This document shows positions 43,268 through 51,635 of a stretch of 64,000 bases of DNA, in pieces. The notes under the pieces are model-generated. The model did no database searches. It was given only the letters and a program-made list of their open reading frames with translations, and was not told the origin of the DNA. Source of the stretch: a bacterium D16-34 (GTDB lineage: Bacteria > Actinomycetota > Coriobacteriia > Coriobacteriales > Eggerthellaceae); contig RAZB01000007.1 of assembly GCA_003612515.1 (NCBI GenBank), positions 1 through 64,000 on the forward strand, given 5' to 3'. The number at the start of each line of letters is the position of its first letter. Positions within the stretch are counted from its first letter, which is position 1. The position numbers and the translations under genes were made by a program.

Positions 43268-43979
43268 GCTGCTGAATTGGATTGAGCCGCACGCCGTGCG
43301 TTAAATAGGTGTCAAAGCTGCCATACTGCTGGTTAATTTCGTCGAAGAACGCAGCCAAATACGCAGGCCTTGCCTCCAAAAACGACATCAATATGGCTAA
43401 CTCATGGGCGTTCATGCCCGCGCTCAGGCCTTCTACTTCTTCGCGAATACAGTCCGCGTTGATATCGTTAGTGATGAGATAATCTTGCATGATATCGTCA
43501 TCGTGTACACCACACGTTTTCATGATGACCGCACAAATAACACCCGTGCGGTCTTTGCCATTCACACAATGTATAAGCGCTGGCACCTGTTCGGCAGCAA
43601 GCGCGCGCAATGCACGTCCCATCAGGGGATACTCTTGTACATAACGCCTATAATTCGCAATCATACGCTCTTCGGGAGCGCCATATTCGCCAATGACGCC
43701 AGCCGCAAAACGCTCCTTGGCGCTCTTGCGACGTCGTGTGGTCATGGGCTCAAGCTGGATGGTTTTCGCCCCCACCAAATAGGGCTCCGGTGCTGCATGC
43801 ACCTCCCATTCGTTGCGAATATCATAAATGGCACGAATGCCTAATTGCGAAGTCAGAATGCGTGCCTCTTCTGGGGTAATGTCGCTTAATTGCGCCGAGC
43901 GAAAAAGCTTAGCACCCGCAAGAGAGCCACCCCCCAACGCGCGCATGCGAAATTGTCCGAGCACCTCGCATTCGCTCAC
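43236..43979 (-). CDS. Tyrosine-protein phosphatase
   Basis: The 247-aa protein has the cysteine phosphatase loop IHCVNGKDRTGVICAVIM (CX5R) and an N-terminal FRSAQLSDITPEEARILTSQLGIRAIYDIRNEWE, as in Tyr/Ser phosphatases of the YwqE-unrelated Y_phosphatase3 group (MptpB/IphP-like). The substrate could be phosphotyrosine or a phosphoinositide-like molecule. The GTG start overlaps the TGA of the Ig-domain gene as GTGA. Confidence 0.88.
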   Translation of the reverse strand: MSECEVLGQFRMRALGGGSLAGAKLFRSAQLSDITPEEARILTSQLGIRAIYDIRNEWEVHAAPEPYLVGAKTIQLEPMTTRRRKSAKERFAAGVIGEYGAPEERMIANYRRYVQEYPLMGRALRALAAEQVPALIHCVNGKDRTGVICAVIMKTCGVHDDDIMQDYLITNDINADCIREEVEGLSAGMNAHELAILMSFLEARPAYLAAFFDEINQQYGSFDTYLTHGVRLNPIQQLKLRVLYARS

Positions 43980-44275
43980 GGCAGCACCTCAAACGCAAAG
44001 CCTGACACCAGCGAAGATGCCTCGCCGGTCTTACTCAGTGCCCGCACCTTCAATAAATAGCAACCTGCCTTGGTGGGCGTGTAAACAAAACTCCAGTTCA
44101 ACCCAATATCATCAAGCGAATCTTCGGTAGAATATCCCGTCCAACTCACGCCATTATCCAAACTAAACTGAATTTGGGCAACCCCATGCTCGAAGTCATC
44201 AACGTAGCCCTCAAAGGTTATTGGCTCGCCGACGCGATGAATCTCGGGCGTTGAAGTTGCGTTGTTTTCGCTCAC
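43976..44275 (-). CDS. Free-standing Ig-like (Mo-enzyme dimerisation-type) domain
   Basis: The 99-aa product is a single beta-sandwich domain with no signal peptide: VGEPITFEGYVDDFEHGVAQIQFSLDNGVSW then WSFVYTPTKAGCYLLKVRALSKTG. It aligns by eye with the last 100 residues of the trihaem protein at 36.98-38.56 kb (IRFSFDMGQNWVEY, DWTPTKAGKYQVKLDAIDTEG). The GTG start has GAGGAGA 7 nt upstream. It lies between rsmA and the phosphatase and is coupled to the latter. The role is unknown. Confidence 0.75.
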   Translation of the reverse strand: MSENNATSTPEIHRVGEPITFEGYVDDFEHGVAQIQFSLDNGVSWTGYSTEDSLDDIGLNWSFVYTPTKAGCYLLKVRALSKTGEASSLVSGFAFEVLP

Positions 44276-44287
44276 GCGATTATCTCC

Positions 44288-45325
44288 TCATGACCTCTCA
44301 AGATATGCTTCAAGTGCACGGCCGAGCGCAATATATTCATCCAGATCAAGCGTCTCACCGCGCCGTTTCGGGTCTATGTTGGCAGCTTTAAATATCTCTG
44401 GTAGTACTGGTAGTATACGTGCGCCACAAGCTCCCTGCCCTGAAAAATAGGTCTTACACGAATTTGCGATCGTTTTACGGCGTGTTGCGAAAGCGGCGTC
44501 AGCCATTCGTGCTGCACAACGCAGCACAGAGGCGCAAACCGGATCTCCGTTTTCATCTACGAGAGGTCGCCTGTCAAGCCGAATGACACTGCTGTCAACG
44601 CGTGGCGGCGGGAAGAAGTTTTGCGGGCTTACCTGAAATCTATCTATTACCTGGGTATAAAGACGAAGTTTGACGGTATAAGCGCCATAGTTTTTGCTTC
44701 CTGGCGTTGCTGACATGCGGTCGGCAACTTCTTTTTGCACCATGATCGTGGCCGAATCAAGTGCTGCAAAGCGCTCAAAATAATCGAGCACGATAGTTGC
44801 CGCAACCGCGTAAGGCAAGTTCGCCACGAGCTTGTTGGGAAATGGTGCGGAATGCTCCGCGAGTGCGGGGGGCTCTGCGAGTGCGGGACGCTCAGCCGGT
44901 GCGGAATGCTCCGTGGGTGCGGGACGCTCCGCGATAAAGTTGGAGCCCGCAGCGGCTAAAGCCAGATCAGCTGCACACGTAGCAATCTCTTCAGCACTCA
45001 CATGAAGCGCATCGGCCGAAATGAGCGCAAAACGATCTGCTGCAAGCGCGGTGGTTTGCGCCAATACATCTACTAAATCCGCATCACGCTCGATGGAGAT
45101 AATCCACCCCGCGCGTGCAAGGAGCGCGAGCGTGAGCGTGCCGATACCAGGACCCACTTCCAAAACGCCATCATCAGGCGAAAGATCAGCAAGCGTGACA
45201 ATTTTTTGCACAATTGCGTCATTGATGAGGAAATTTTGCCCAAGCGAATACTTCGTGGACAGCCCATGCGCTTCCAACACAGCGCGCGTAGCCTTAACGC
45301 TTGCAAGCGGCGACAAATTAGACAC
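44288..45325 (-). CDS. rsmA: 16S rRNA dimethyladenosine transferase with repeat insert
   Basis: The 345-aa enzyme dimethylates two adjacent adenines near the 3' end of 16S rRNA. It has KYSLGQNFLIN, the SAM site LEVGPGIGTLTLAL and the catalytic NLPYAVAA (169-176). Between about 131 and 161, just before NLPY, is an insert of Pro/Ala/Glu repeats not found in the family (usual length about 270-290), encoded by five 18-bp tandem units. The start overlaps the flavodoxin-like gene by 8 bp. Confidence 0.93.
   Translation of the reverse strand: MSNLSPLASVKATRAVLEAHGLSTKYSLGQNFLINDAIVQKIVTLADLSPDDGVLEVGPGIGTLTLALLARAGWIISIERDADLVDVLAQTTALAADRFALISADALHVSAEEIATCAADLALAAAGSNFIAERPAPTEHSAPAERPALAEPPALAEHSAPFPNKLVANLPYAVAATIVLDYFERFAALDSATIMVQKEVADRMSATPGSKNYGAYTVKLRLYTQVIDRFQVSPQNFFPPPRVDSSVIRLDRRPLVDENGDPVCASVLRCAARMADAAFATRRKTIANSCKTYFSGQGACGARILPVLPEIFKAANIDPKRRGETLDLDEYIALGRALEAYLERS
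44845..44934. repeat. 5 x 18-bp tandem repeat inside rsmA
   Basis: Units of GTGCGG(G/A)A(C/T)GCTC.... start at 44845, 44863, 44881, 44899 and 44917. Each encodes six residues of the type E(R/H)(P/S)A(P/L)(A/T) on the minus strand, so copy changes keep the frame. Confidence 0.9.
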
Positions 45326-45941
45326 CAGCTGCCTCCCTCGTCTTTGGGAAAACCCCTGTTGGCGTCTGCATTAAATAGGCGCTTGCAGGAAAAATGCGAC
45401 CGCCGTCAAGTGCGCCTGCCTCATCAAGCAATCTGCCGTCGACTCCAATAAGCCCCACCCAATCATGGACGCGCTCTAAGCGAAAACCAGCAACAGCGAG
45501 CGCAGAACGAGCCTCCCCGACCAAAGATCCAAACCCATGGGGGTCGCCTCCTTCGCCCACAACAAACAGATCCACTGGTCTTTTCTGATCAAACATCTGC
45601 GCATAATAATATGGCTGCAACCGATCAAAAAAGGCTTTGAGCTGCGCAGGGGCACCCGAAAAATAGACCGGCGAAATCACCGTGAGCGCCTCAGTTTCAT
45701 TAAGCAATGCACGCACGCGAATCATGCTATCGGCAATGACGCAATATAGTGGGTCTCTGCCCACGGTGCGTTTGTTGTTCTCGCAGACCAAACACCCCGT
45801 ACACGGCGCTATGTCTACGCTTGCAATGCTCACTATCTCAACTTCGTCGCCGAGCGCGCGATATGCATCTGCAAGTGCCCAAGCGAGGGCTGAAGATCTT
45901 CCAACTGCTCGGGGGGAACCGCAAATAATCAGCCTACGCAT
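45318..45941 (-). CDS. Flavodoxin-like NAD(P)H-dependent FMN reductase
   Basis: The 207-aa protein of the NADPH-dependent FMN reductase/flavodoxin-like group has the FMN phosphate loop CGSPRAVGRSSAL near residue 8, a CTGCLVCENN cysteine pair that could hold an iron-sulfur cluster or disulfide, and SPVYFSGAPAQLKAFFDRLQP. The C-terminal half is unusual. The substrate is unknown. It overlaps rsmA and lies 11 bp after tatD. Confidence 0.8.
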   Translation of the reverse strand: MRRLIICGSPRAVGRSSALAWALADAYRALGDEVEIVSIASVDIAPCTGCLVCENNKRTVGRDPLYCVIADSMIRVRALLNETEALTVISPVYFSGAPAQLKAFFDRLQPYYYAQMFDQKRPVDLFVVGEGGDPHGFGSLVGEARSALAVAGFRLERVHDWVGLIGVDGRLLDEAGALDGGRIFPASAYLMQTPTGVFPKTREAAGV

Positions 45942-45952
45942 AGCACTTCACC

Positions 45953-47068
45953 TCACAGCTTTTCGACATTGGTGCGTTTGTATAAAAGCTCGTGCGCATT
46001 TGAGTATAGCTGCGTCAAAAAGGCTTGACGCTCTTGCCCTGCAGCATATCCACGCACACTTGCCATCTGACCTGCAGTAAAAATAGTGTGCGCCGGCTCA
46101 CAAGACATCCCGCGCATTGGTTCAGGCGTCATATAAGGCGAATCGGTTTCAGTCAGCAACCGATCAAGTGGCACGCGCAAAGACGCTGTGCGCACCTCAT
46201 CGGTTGACTTAAACGTCAAAGGCCCACCAAAAGCAATATAGCAACCCGCTTCAACCCAAGGAGCAAGCGTTGACTCGTCCAAGTTAAAGCAATGCAGCAG
46301 CACTCCGGCCTGCGGAAATCCCTCTTCGCTCATAATCTTGAATGCCTCATCGTGAGCTTCGCGAAGATGAAGTGCCACTGGAAGCCCAAGCTTGCGAGCA
46401 ACGCGAATCTGTGCACGAAATACTCGTCTTTGATCCTCGCGTGGCGAAAAATCATAGTGGTAATCAAGTCCTATTTCACCAATAGCACACACGCGAGAAT
46501 CTTGCGCTCGCCTGATCAAGTCATCTTCGAGGCGCTCGTCATAGTGCTTGGCGTTATGCGGATGACATCCAAGTGCAAATCGAATCTCAGGAAGCACAAA
46601 GGCGTGAGCGGGGCTTTCACCTTGCGCCACCAACGCGTCAGCTACGTCCAATGCCGCGTTCGTTTTCGCAAAAAGCGCAGATGCACCATAGGCCTCACGC
46701 GCGGTTTGCGCAAACGGATATACCAGATCACGTGCCTGTTGTAAGGCGTGCGCAACCACATCAAAGGTATCGGGTTCATCTTCGTATACATCTACGATAT
46801 CGCAGATAAAATCAACCCCGTAAACTGCCGCTTTCGCAAGTGCGGCTGCCGGAGATGCAAGCAGGTGCACATGTGCATGCGTATCAGCAACAAACCCCTC
46901 AAGCGCAGGATTCGGAGGCTCTACGACCCGGTATTTCCCCTTCTTTCGCTTTTGGCGAAAAAGCGCATCATCAAAGAGCGGCTCACCCGAAAACCGATCT
47001 ATACCAGCATCGATTTGTGGCACGAGGGGCTGTTCACAGGCAACTTGCACGGTGCCAGCTTTATCCAT
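45953..47068 (-). CDS. TatD family hydrolase
   Basis: The 371-aa metal-dependent deoxyribonuclease-like protein has the first metal pair in VADTHAHVHL, then IGEIGLDYHYDFSPREDQRRVFRAQI, the HLREAHDEAF, LLHCFNLDEST and LLTETDSPYM blocks. It is about 100 residues longer than usual TatD: some 55 at the N terminus and an insert near residues 85-160 that splits the first part of the barrel. It lies between metG and the flavodoxin-like gene. Confidence 0.9.
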   Translation of the reverse strand: MDKAGTVQVACEQPLVPQIDAGIDRFSGEPLFDDALFRQKRKKGKYRVVEPPNPALEGFVADTHAHVHLLASPAAALAKAAVYGVDFICDIVDVYEDEPDTFDVVAHALQQARDLVYPFAQTAREAYGASALFAKTNAALDVADALVAQGESPAHAFVLPEIRFALGCHPHNAKHYDERLEDDLIRRAQDSRVCAIGEIGLDYHYDFSPREDQRRVFRAQIRVARKLGLPVALHLREAHDEAFKIMSEEGFPQAGVLLHCFNLDESTLAPWVEAGCYIAFGGPLTFKSTDEVRTASLRVPLDRLLTETDSPYMTPEPMRGMSCEPAHTIFTAGQMASVRGYAAGQERQAFLTQLYSNAHELLYKRTNVEKL

Positions 47069-47071
47069 GGG

Positions 47072-48658
47072 CTATTCGACCTCAATATCAATAGCGTCCA
47101 TGTCAAGGCGCGGGAAGAGCGGATCGCCAATTTCAACAGCGTTGCCAGCGGGTAGCTGACCCCACGCAGATGCCGCCTCAATATCATCAACCTCGGTGAT
47201 ATCACCAAGCGAAAGTCGATTGAAGACCTCAGCTGAGGTGTTTGGCATAAAGGGAGCCATATACAGCGCGATAATGCGAATTGCCTCAAGCAGGTTATAC
47301 ATCACATATGCAAGCTCTTCGGCTTTTGCTTCGTCTTTGGCAAGGGTCCACGGAGCTGCTTGTTCAACATAGAGATTTGCCGCATTTGCCAACTTCTGCA
47401 CAGCAGCTGCTGCGCCGGTGAAATCAACTTGCCCCATGCACGCGTCATATTCAGCATACAGCTCATCAGCGACTACTTTGAGGGGATTTTCCACCCCGTC
47501 AAGCTCAAGCGGTGCGCTCGGGACTTGTCCGTCAAAGTATTTCTTCGTCATGTTGAACACACGACTGACTAAGTTGCCCCAGGTGTTTGCCAGATCGGCA
47601 TTGTAAACTTGCACCATACGCTCAAGAGAAATTGAACCATCGTGTCCAAACTGCACGTCGCTCATAAAATAATAGCGGTATGCATCAACACCAAAAATAG
47701 CCACCAGATCAGCAGGCTTTAATGCATTGCCCTTAGATTTGGACATCTTTTCGCCCTTAGTCAGCAAAAAGCCATGACCGAATACCGTATGGGTAATAGG
47801 AAGTCCTGCAGCCATCAACATTGCCGGCCAGATCACACAATGAAAGCGCGTGATGTCTTTGCCAACGAAGTGGTATTGCATCGGCCAGTTGGCATCAAAC
47901 TCGCCTGGTCTATCCGGGTCCGCATAACCGATGCCTGTCAAATAAGCGAGCAAAGCATCTGCCCAAACATAAGCTACATGCCCCTCATCAAATGGCAGCG
48001 GAATACCCCAATCAAAGGTGGAGCGCGAAATTGAGAGATCCTTCAAGCCACCCTCAACAAACGTCACAATCTCGTTGCGTCGCGTTTCGGGGCGAATAAA
48101 GTCAGGATGCGCCGCATAGAAATCCAAAAGCGGCTGCTGAAACTCTGAAAGCTTGAAAAACCAGTTTTCTTCGCCACTTGCTTTTTGCACCGGACGTTTG
48201 CAATCAGGACAAACGAGCTGACCTTCTTCGTCTTTTTCAAGATCGCTTTCTGCGTAGTAGGTTTCCTCGTGTACGCAATACCAGCCTTCGTAAGAATCCT
48301 TGTAGCAATAGCCACGATCATAGATGTCTTGCCAGAATTTTTGCACGGTGCGTGCTTGGCGCGGCTCGGTCGTGCGCACGAAATCAGTGTAGGTAATATC
48401 AAGCATATCCCACGCGTCACGAAATGCCGGCTCCATAGAATCGCACCATGCTTGCGGCGTCAAACCATGTGCAGCTGCCGTATCAGCAACTTTTTGACCA
48501 TGCTCATCCATACCCGTCACAAATGCCACGTCATAGCCATTCATACGCTGATAACGCGCGACGGTATCGGCAGCAACAGTGGTGTAGGCGGTGCCCAGAT
48601 GCGGCGCCGCATTTACATAATAGATGGGGGTTGTAAATGAGTAGGTACCTTTTGACAT
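47072..48658 (-). CDS. metG: Methionyl-tRNA synthetase
   Basis: The 528-aa class I synthetase has HLGTAYT (HIGH), a zinc knuckle (CVHEETYY... LVCPDCKRPV), DALLAYLTG, and GEKMSKSKGN. The C-terminal tRNA-binding extension seen in some species is absent. ATG 48658 (MSKGTYSFTTPIYYVN) has AAGGAAG upstream and is preferred over 48730. It heads the minus-strand operon to the phosphatase gene and starts divergently from the cell-wall protein. Confidence 0.96.
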   Translation of the reverse strand: MSKGTYSFTTPIYYVNAAPHLGTAYTTVAADTVARYQRMNGYDVAFVTGMDEHGQKVADTAAAHGLTPQAWCDSMEPAFRDAWDMLDITYTDFVRTTEPRQARTVQKFWQDIYDRGYCYKDSYEGWYCVHEETYYAESDLEKDEEGQLVCPDCKRPVQKASGEENWFFKLSEFQQPLLDFYAAHPDFIRPETRRNEIVTFVEGGLKDLSISRSTFDWGIPLPFDEGHVAYVWADALLAYLTGIGYADPDRPGEFDANWPMQYHFVGKDITRFHCVIWPAMLMAAGLPITHTVFGHGFLLTKGEKMSKSKGNALKPADLVAIFGVDAYRYYFMSDVQFGHDGSISLERMVQVYNADLANTWGNLVSRVFNMTKKYFDGQVPSAPLELDGVENPLKVVADELYAEYDACMGQVDFTGAAAAVQKLANAANLYVEQAAPWTLAKDEAKAEELAYVMYNLLEAIRIIALYMAPFMPNTSAEVFNRLSLGDITEVDDIEAASAWGQLPAGNAVEIGDPLFPRLDMDAIDIEVE

Positions 48659-48807
48659 GACGCTTCCTTCAAATCCGAGATATACGGCGCATAATTGTAC
48701 CATGAGCTGAAGTCTTCTCACATACCCCACACAGCTTGAGGGCTCTGTGGAACCGTCTTACGTTATGCACTTTTGGTGACTGACCAAATTAACGCCGACT
48801 CACTTCG

Positions 48808-48813
48808 TATAAT
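48808..48813 (+). promoter_or_regulatory. Candidate -10 of cell-wall protein
   Basis: A consensus TATAAT ends 6 bp before ATG 48820, so the message would start at the start codon. Confidence 0.45.
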
Positions 48814-48819
48814 ATGCGG

Positions 48820-50127
48820 ATGCGAATTTTTCGCCCGACATATTCATCGTTTAAACGCGTACCAGAAACTGGCGCACCTTCACCATCGTATGTGCTGGTC
48901 AGTTGTGCACTTGCCGCCCTTTTAGCAACGGGTGGCTTCCGCGTCGGGCTGCTAGATATACCTTCGGCATATGCTGAAGAGGCTACCGAGGAAAGCACGA
49001 GCGCACAAGATGAAAGCGAAAGCACTGATGAGACCGAGGCGCCCGTCACCGGCAGCAACCCTGATACATCTGTCCCTGACGAGATTGATCCGCTGACTAA
49101 AGAAGTTGAGCGCACCTCCCAAGAATATGATGCCGCAAACGAGCGTCTCGCTCAGATTGAGGCACAGATTGAAGAGAACGAAGCCGCGCTTGCAACCATG
49201 CGCGAAGACCTTCCTGAGCAGCAAGAACGTGCTGCAAGCGCCTATCGCGCGCAGTATGAGCTGCAGCAGGAAAGCCCCAATATTATTGCGCTCTTTTTAG
49301 GCTCTCAATCTCTGCAAGATTTCATTCGCAACTTTGTCTATCTTGATCATATTCAAGCTCACAACGCCGCAGAAATTGAGCGCCTTCAAAATCTCAAGGA
49401 AGACCTTGAAGCCACCCAAGCAAGCCTCGATGCCGCGCGCGAAGAAGCAGCCACGGAAAAGGAATCCGCCGAAACCGCCCTTAAAGCGGCTCAAGAGGCG
49501 CGCGAAGAGAGGCAACGTCGCGCCCGCGAAGAAGCAGCACGACAAGCCGCCGAGGCAGCTGAGCTTGCTGCGAAGGCAGAAGCCGCTCGAGAGGCCGCTG
49601 AGCGTGAAGCGGCAAAGCAAGCCGAAGAAGCCAACGCTGACAAAGACGGTGATGAGGACTCTGACGAAGATACTTACGATCCGACACAGGATGAGAACTA
49701 TATCGCCCCACCAACCGAAACGCTTGAGCCACCAACTGCCGATGGTGCCGATTGGAGCATGGGCAAAGACGCCTTCATTGCTGAATGGGGTGCACGTATT
49801 GATGCCTATCTTGCAGGTTCGCCGCTTTCTGGATACGGAACCACCTTTGCCCAAGCAGCATGGAACTACGGCGTTGATCCTCGCTGGTCGCCAGCTATTT
49901 CTAATACAGAAAGCAGCAAAGGAGCCTATTGCTTTGAGCCTTATAATGCATGGGGCTGGGGCGGAGGCAACGGCTGGACAAGCTGGGAGCAAGCCATTGA
50001 TGCGCACGTTCGCGGTCTAGCGGCAGGATATGGCTACACCATCACGATCGCGAACGCGCAAAAGTATTGCCCGCCAAACTGGGAAAAGTGGTATATCAAC
50101 ACGTCGAACCAGATGGCGCTCATTTAG
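48820..50127 (+). CDS. Secreted coiled-coil cell-wall protein with lysozyme-like domain
   Basis: The 435-aa product has an N-terminal signal anchor (about 25-45), a Glu/Ser/Thr linker, a long coiled coil (about 90-280) of the PcsB/CwlO type including SLQDFIRNFVYLDHI, an acidic spacer, and a C-terminal domain of about 125 aa: WNYGVDPRWSPAISNTESSKGAYCF, NAWGWGGGNGWTSWEQAIDAHVRG. The last resembles glucosaminidase/SLT lysozyme folds with Glu in NTESSKG as the candidate acid. Its stop overlaps that of the convergent metallopeptidase gene. Confidence 0.78.
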   Translation: MRIFRPTYSSFKRVPETGAPSPSYVLVSCALAALLATGGFRVGLLDIPSAYAEEATEESTSAQDESESTDETEAPVTGSNPDTSVPDEIDPLTKEVERTSQEYDAANERLAQIEAQIEENEAALATMREDLPEQQERAASAYRAQYELQQESPNIIALFLGSQSLQDFIRNFVYLDHIQAHNAAEIERLQNLKEDLEATQASLDAAREEAATEKESAETALKAAQEAREERQRRAREEAARQAAEAAELAAKAEAAREAAEREAAKQAEEANADKDGDEDSDEDTYDPTQDENYIAPPTETLEPPTADGADWSMGKDAFIAEWGARIDAYLAGSPLSGYGTTFAQAAWNYGVDPRWSPAISNTESSKGAYCFEPYNAWGWGGGNGWTSWEQAIDAHVRGLAAGYGYTITIANAQKYCPPNWEKWYINTSNQMALI

Positions 50128-50708
50128 CGCAGTTTCGCCCGGCGCTCCTTCCAATCAGGCATCAAACGATCCATAAGCGCATAAAATTTCGAGTCATGGC
50201 CGCGCTCAAGCAAGTGACACAATTCGTGCACGACCACATACTCTAAACATTCTGGTGGATACAGCGCCAAGCGAACATTGATACAAATCCGCCCAGTTGC
50301 AGGTTGACAACTCCCCCACCGGCTTTTCATATTGCGATATACAACATTCCCGGCTTTTACTCCTAAAATTGGCTCCCATGCCGCAATGAGCGGCGGCACA
50401 CAAGCAGATACCACCTCTCGCCAAGCAGCAACCTCTTCAGGCGTTGCCGCTTCTGCTTGCGCCATCAGTGATGTCGAAGCCTCTTTGCGCTGCTCATCAA
50501 TCCAGCTTTTGTGCTGGCGAACAAACCGCTCTATCTCGCGCACAGAAACCGTCGAAGGCGCGGATATGACCACGACTTTGCCTGCATCTGCAAGGCGCAT
50601 ATGCACGCCGCGGATGCGTTTGCGGATAAGACGAACGCGCACGCCATCAATCTCATATTCTTGCGGTGGCGAAACTGTTGCACCATGACCTTTTCGACGA
50701 CCAGCCAC
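50124..50708 (-). CDS. YgjP/M48-like zinc metallopeptidase
   Basis: The 194-aa DUF45 (YgjP-like) protein has the zinc motif VVVHELCHLLERGHDSKFY (HEXXH plus a third histidine), preceded by SRWGSCQPATGRICINVRLALYP, both family hallmarks. The function is unknown. It follows rsmI without a gap. Confidence 0.88.
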   Translation of the reverse strand: MAGRRKGHGATVSPPQEYEIDGVRVRLIRKRIRGVHMRLADAGKVVVISAPSTVSVREIERFVRQHKSWIDEQRKEASTSLMAQAEAATPEEVAAWREVVSACVPPLIAAWEPILGVKAGNVVYRNMKSRWGSCQPATGRICINVRLALYPPECLEYVVVHELCHLLERGHDSKFYALMDRLMPDWKERRAKLR

Positions 50709-51626
50709 TTACAATGCATCCTCAAGCGCTATCGCATAGGCGTCGTTTCGTGAGATGCCAAATTGCTCAACCAGCTGTTTTGCAATGTCTTTTTTTCGCA
50801 TGCCACAAGCACGAAGCTGGGCTGCCACCTCGCGCGCATCTTGTTGCGCACAGGCAGCAGCTGCATCATCTTCAGCTAAAGAAGGACCGTCAACAACAAT
50901 CACGATTTCGCCTTTAATCTGACCCGACTGCTCTCGTTTGGCGAATTCTTGTGCAAGCTCAGGCAGCGGCATACGCACAATTTCTTCGTGCACCTTGGTG
51001 AGCTCTCGACATACCGCAGCCTCTCTTAGCGGAAACGTGTGCGCGAGCACCTCAAGCGCGCGAACCACTCGTTTCGGACTTTCGTAAAAAATAAGCGCAG
51101 CCTCAAGAGGTGCTAAACTTTGCAGCAACACTTGTCGCTGAGTATCTTTTCGCGGGAAAAACCCGCCGAAGTAAAACGTGGTGTTTTGCGTTCCGCTTGC
51201 TACATAAGCAGTAGCTGCTGCAACAGGGCCTGGCAAAACCTCAACAACTCCACCCGCTTCACGAACGGCTTTAACCAAGCGCATCCCCGGGTCAGAAACG
51301 CCGGGCATACCCGCATCAGAGCAATATGCAATCACTTCACCTGCGCAAACGCGCTCAGCCATAAGCTCTGCGCGCTGGGCGAGCAATGTTTCATCTAAAC
51401 GTTCGAGCCGCTTTTTTATGCCAAGAGCCGAAAGTAATTTGCCGGTCACGCGCGTATCTTCGGCACATACCACATCAGCATGCTCTAACGCTTCGCATGC
51501 GCGCTGTGTCATATCTCCTAAGTTACCCAATGGCGTGGGGCAGATTACTAATTTTCCCGCTTTTTGCACCGTTGCTCCTGAATGTTTAATCTCGTCAGAT
51601 TTCGAGGTGTTCGTTGTGGATACCAC
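50709..51626 (-). CDS. rsmI: 16S rRNA 2'-O-methyltransferase RsmI
   Basis: The 305-aa enzyme methylates the ribose of C1402 in 16S rRNA. It has GKLVICPTPLGNLGDMTQRACEAL, CAEDTRVTGKLL, SDAGMPGVSDPG and GGFFPRK. The first 25 residues are unconserved and an internal start is possible. The C-terminal helix-turn-helix-like LRACGMRKKDIAKQLVEQFGISRNDAY is a known RsmI tail. Confidence 0.95.
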   Translation of the reverse strand: MVSTTNTSKSDEIKHSGATVQKAGKLVICPTPLGNLGDMTQRACEALEHADVVCAEDTRVTGKLLSALGIKKRLERLDETLLAQRAELMAERVCAGEVIAYCSDAGMPGVSDPGMRLVKAVREAGGVVEVLPGPVAAATAYVASGTQNTTFYFGGFFPRKDTQRQVLLQSLAPLEAALIFYESPKRVVRALEVLAHTFPLREAAVCRELTKVHEEIVRMPLPELAQEFAKREQSGQIKGEIVIVVDGPSLAEDDAAAACAQQDAREVAAQLRACGMRKKDIAKQLVEQFGISRNDAYAIALEDAL

Positions 51627-51635
51627 GCGCGCCTG

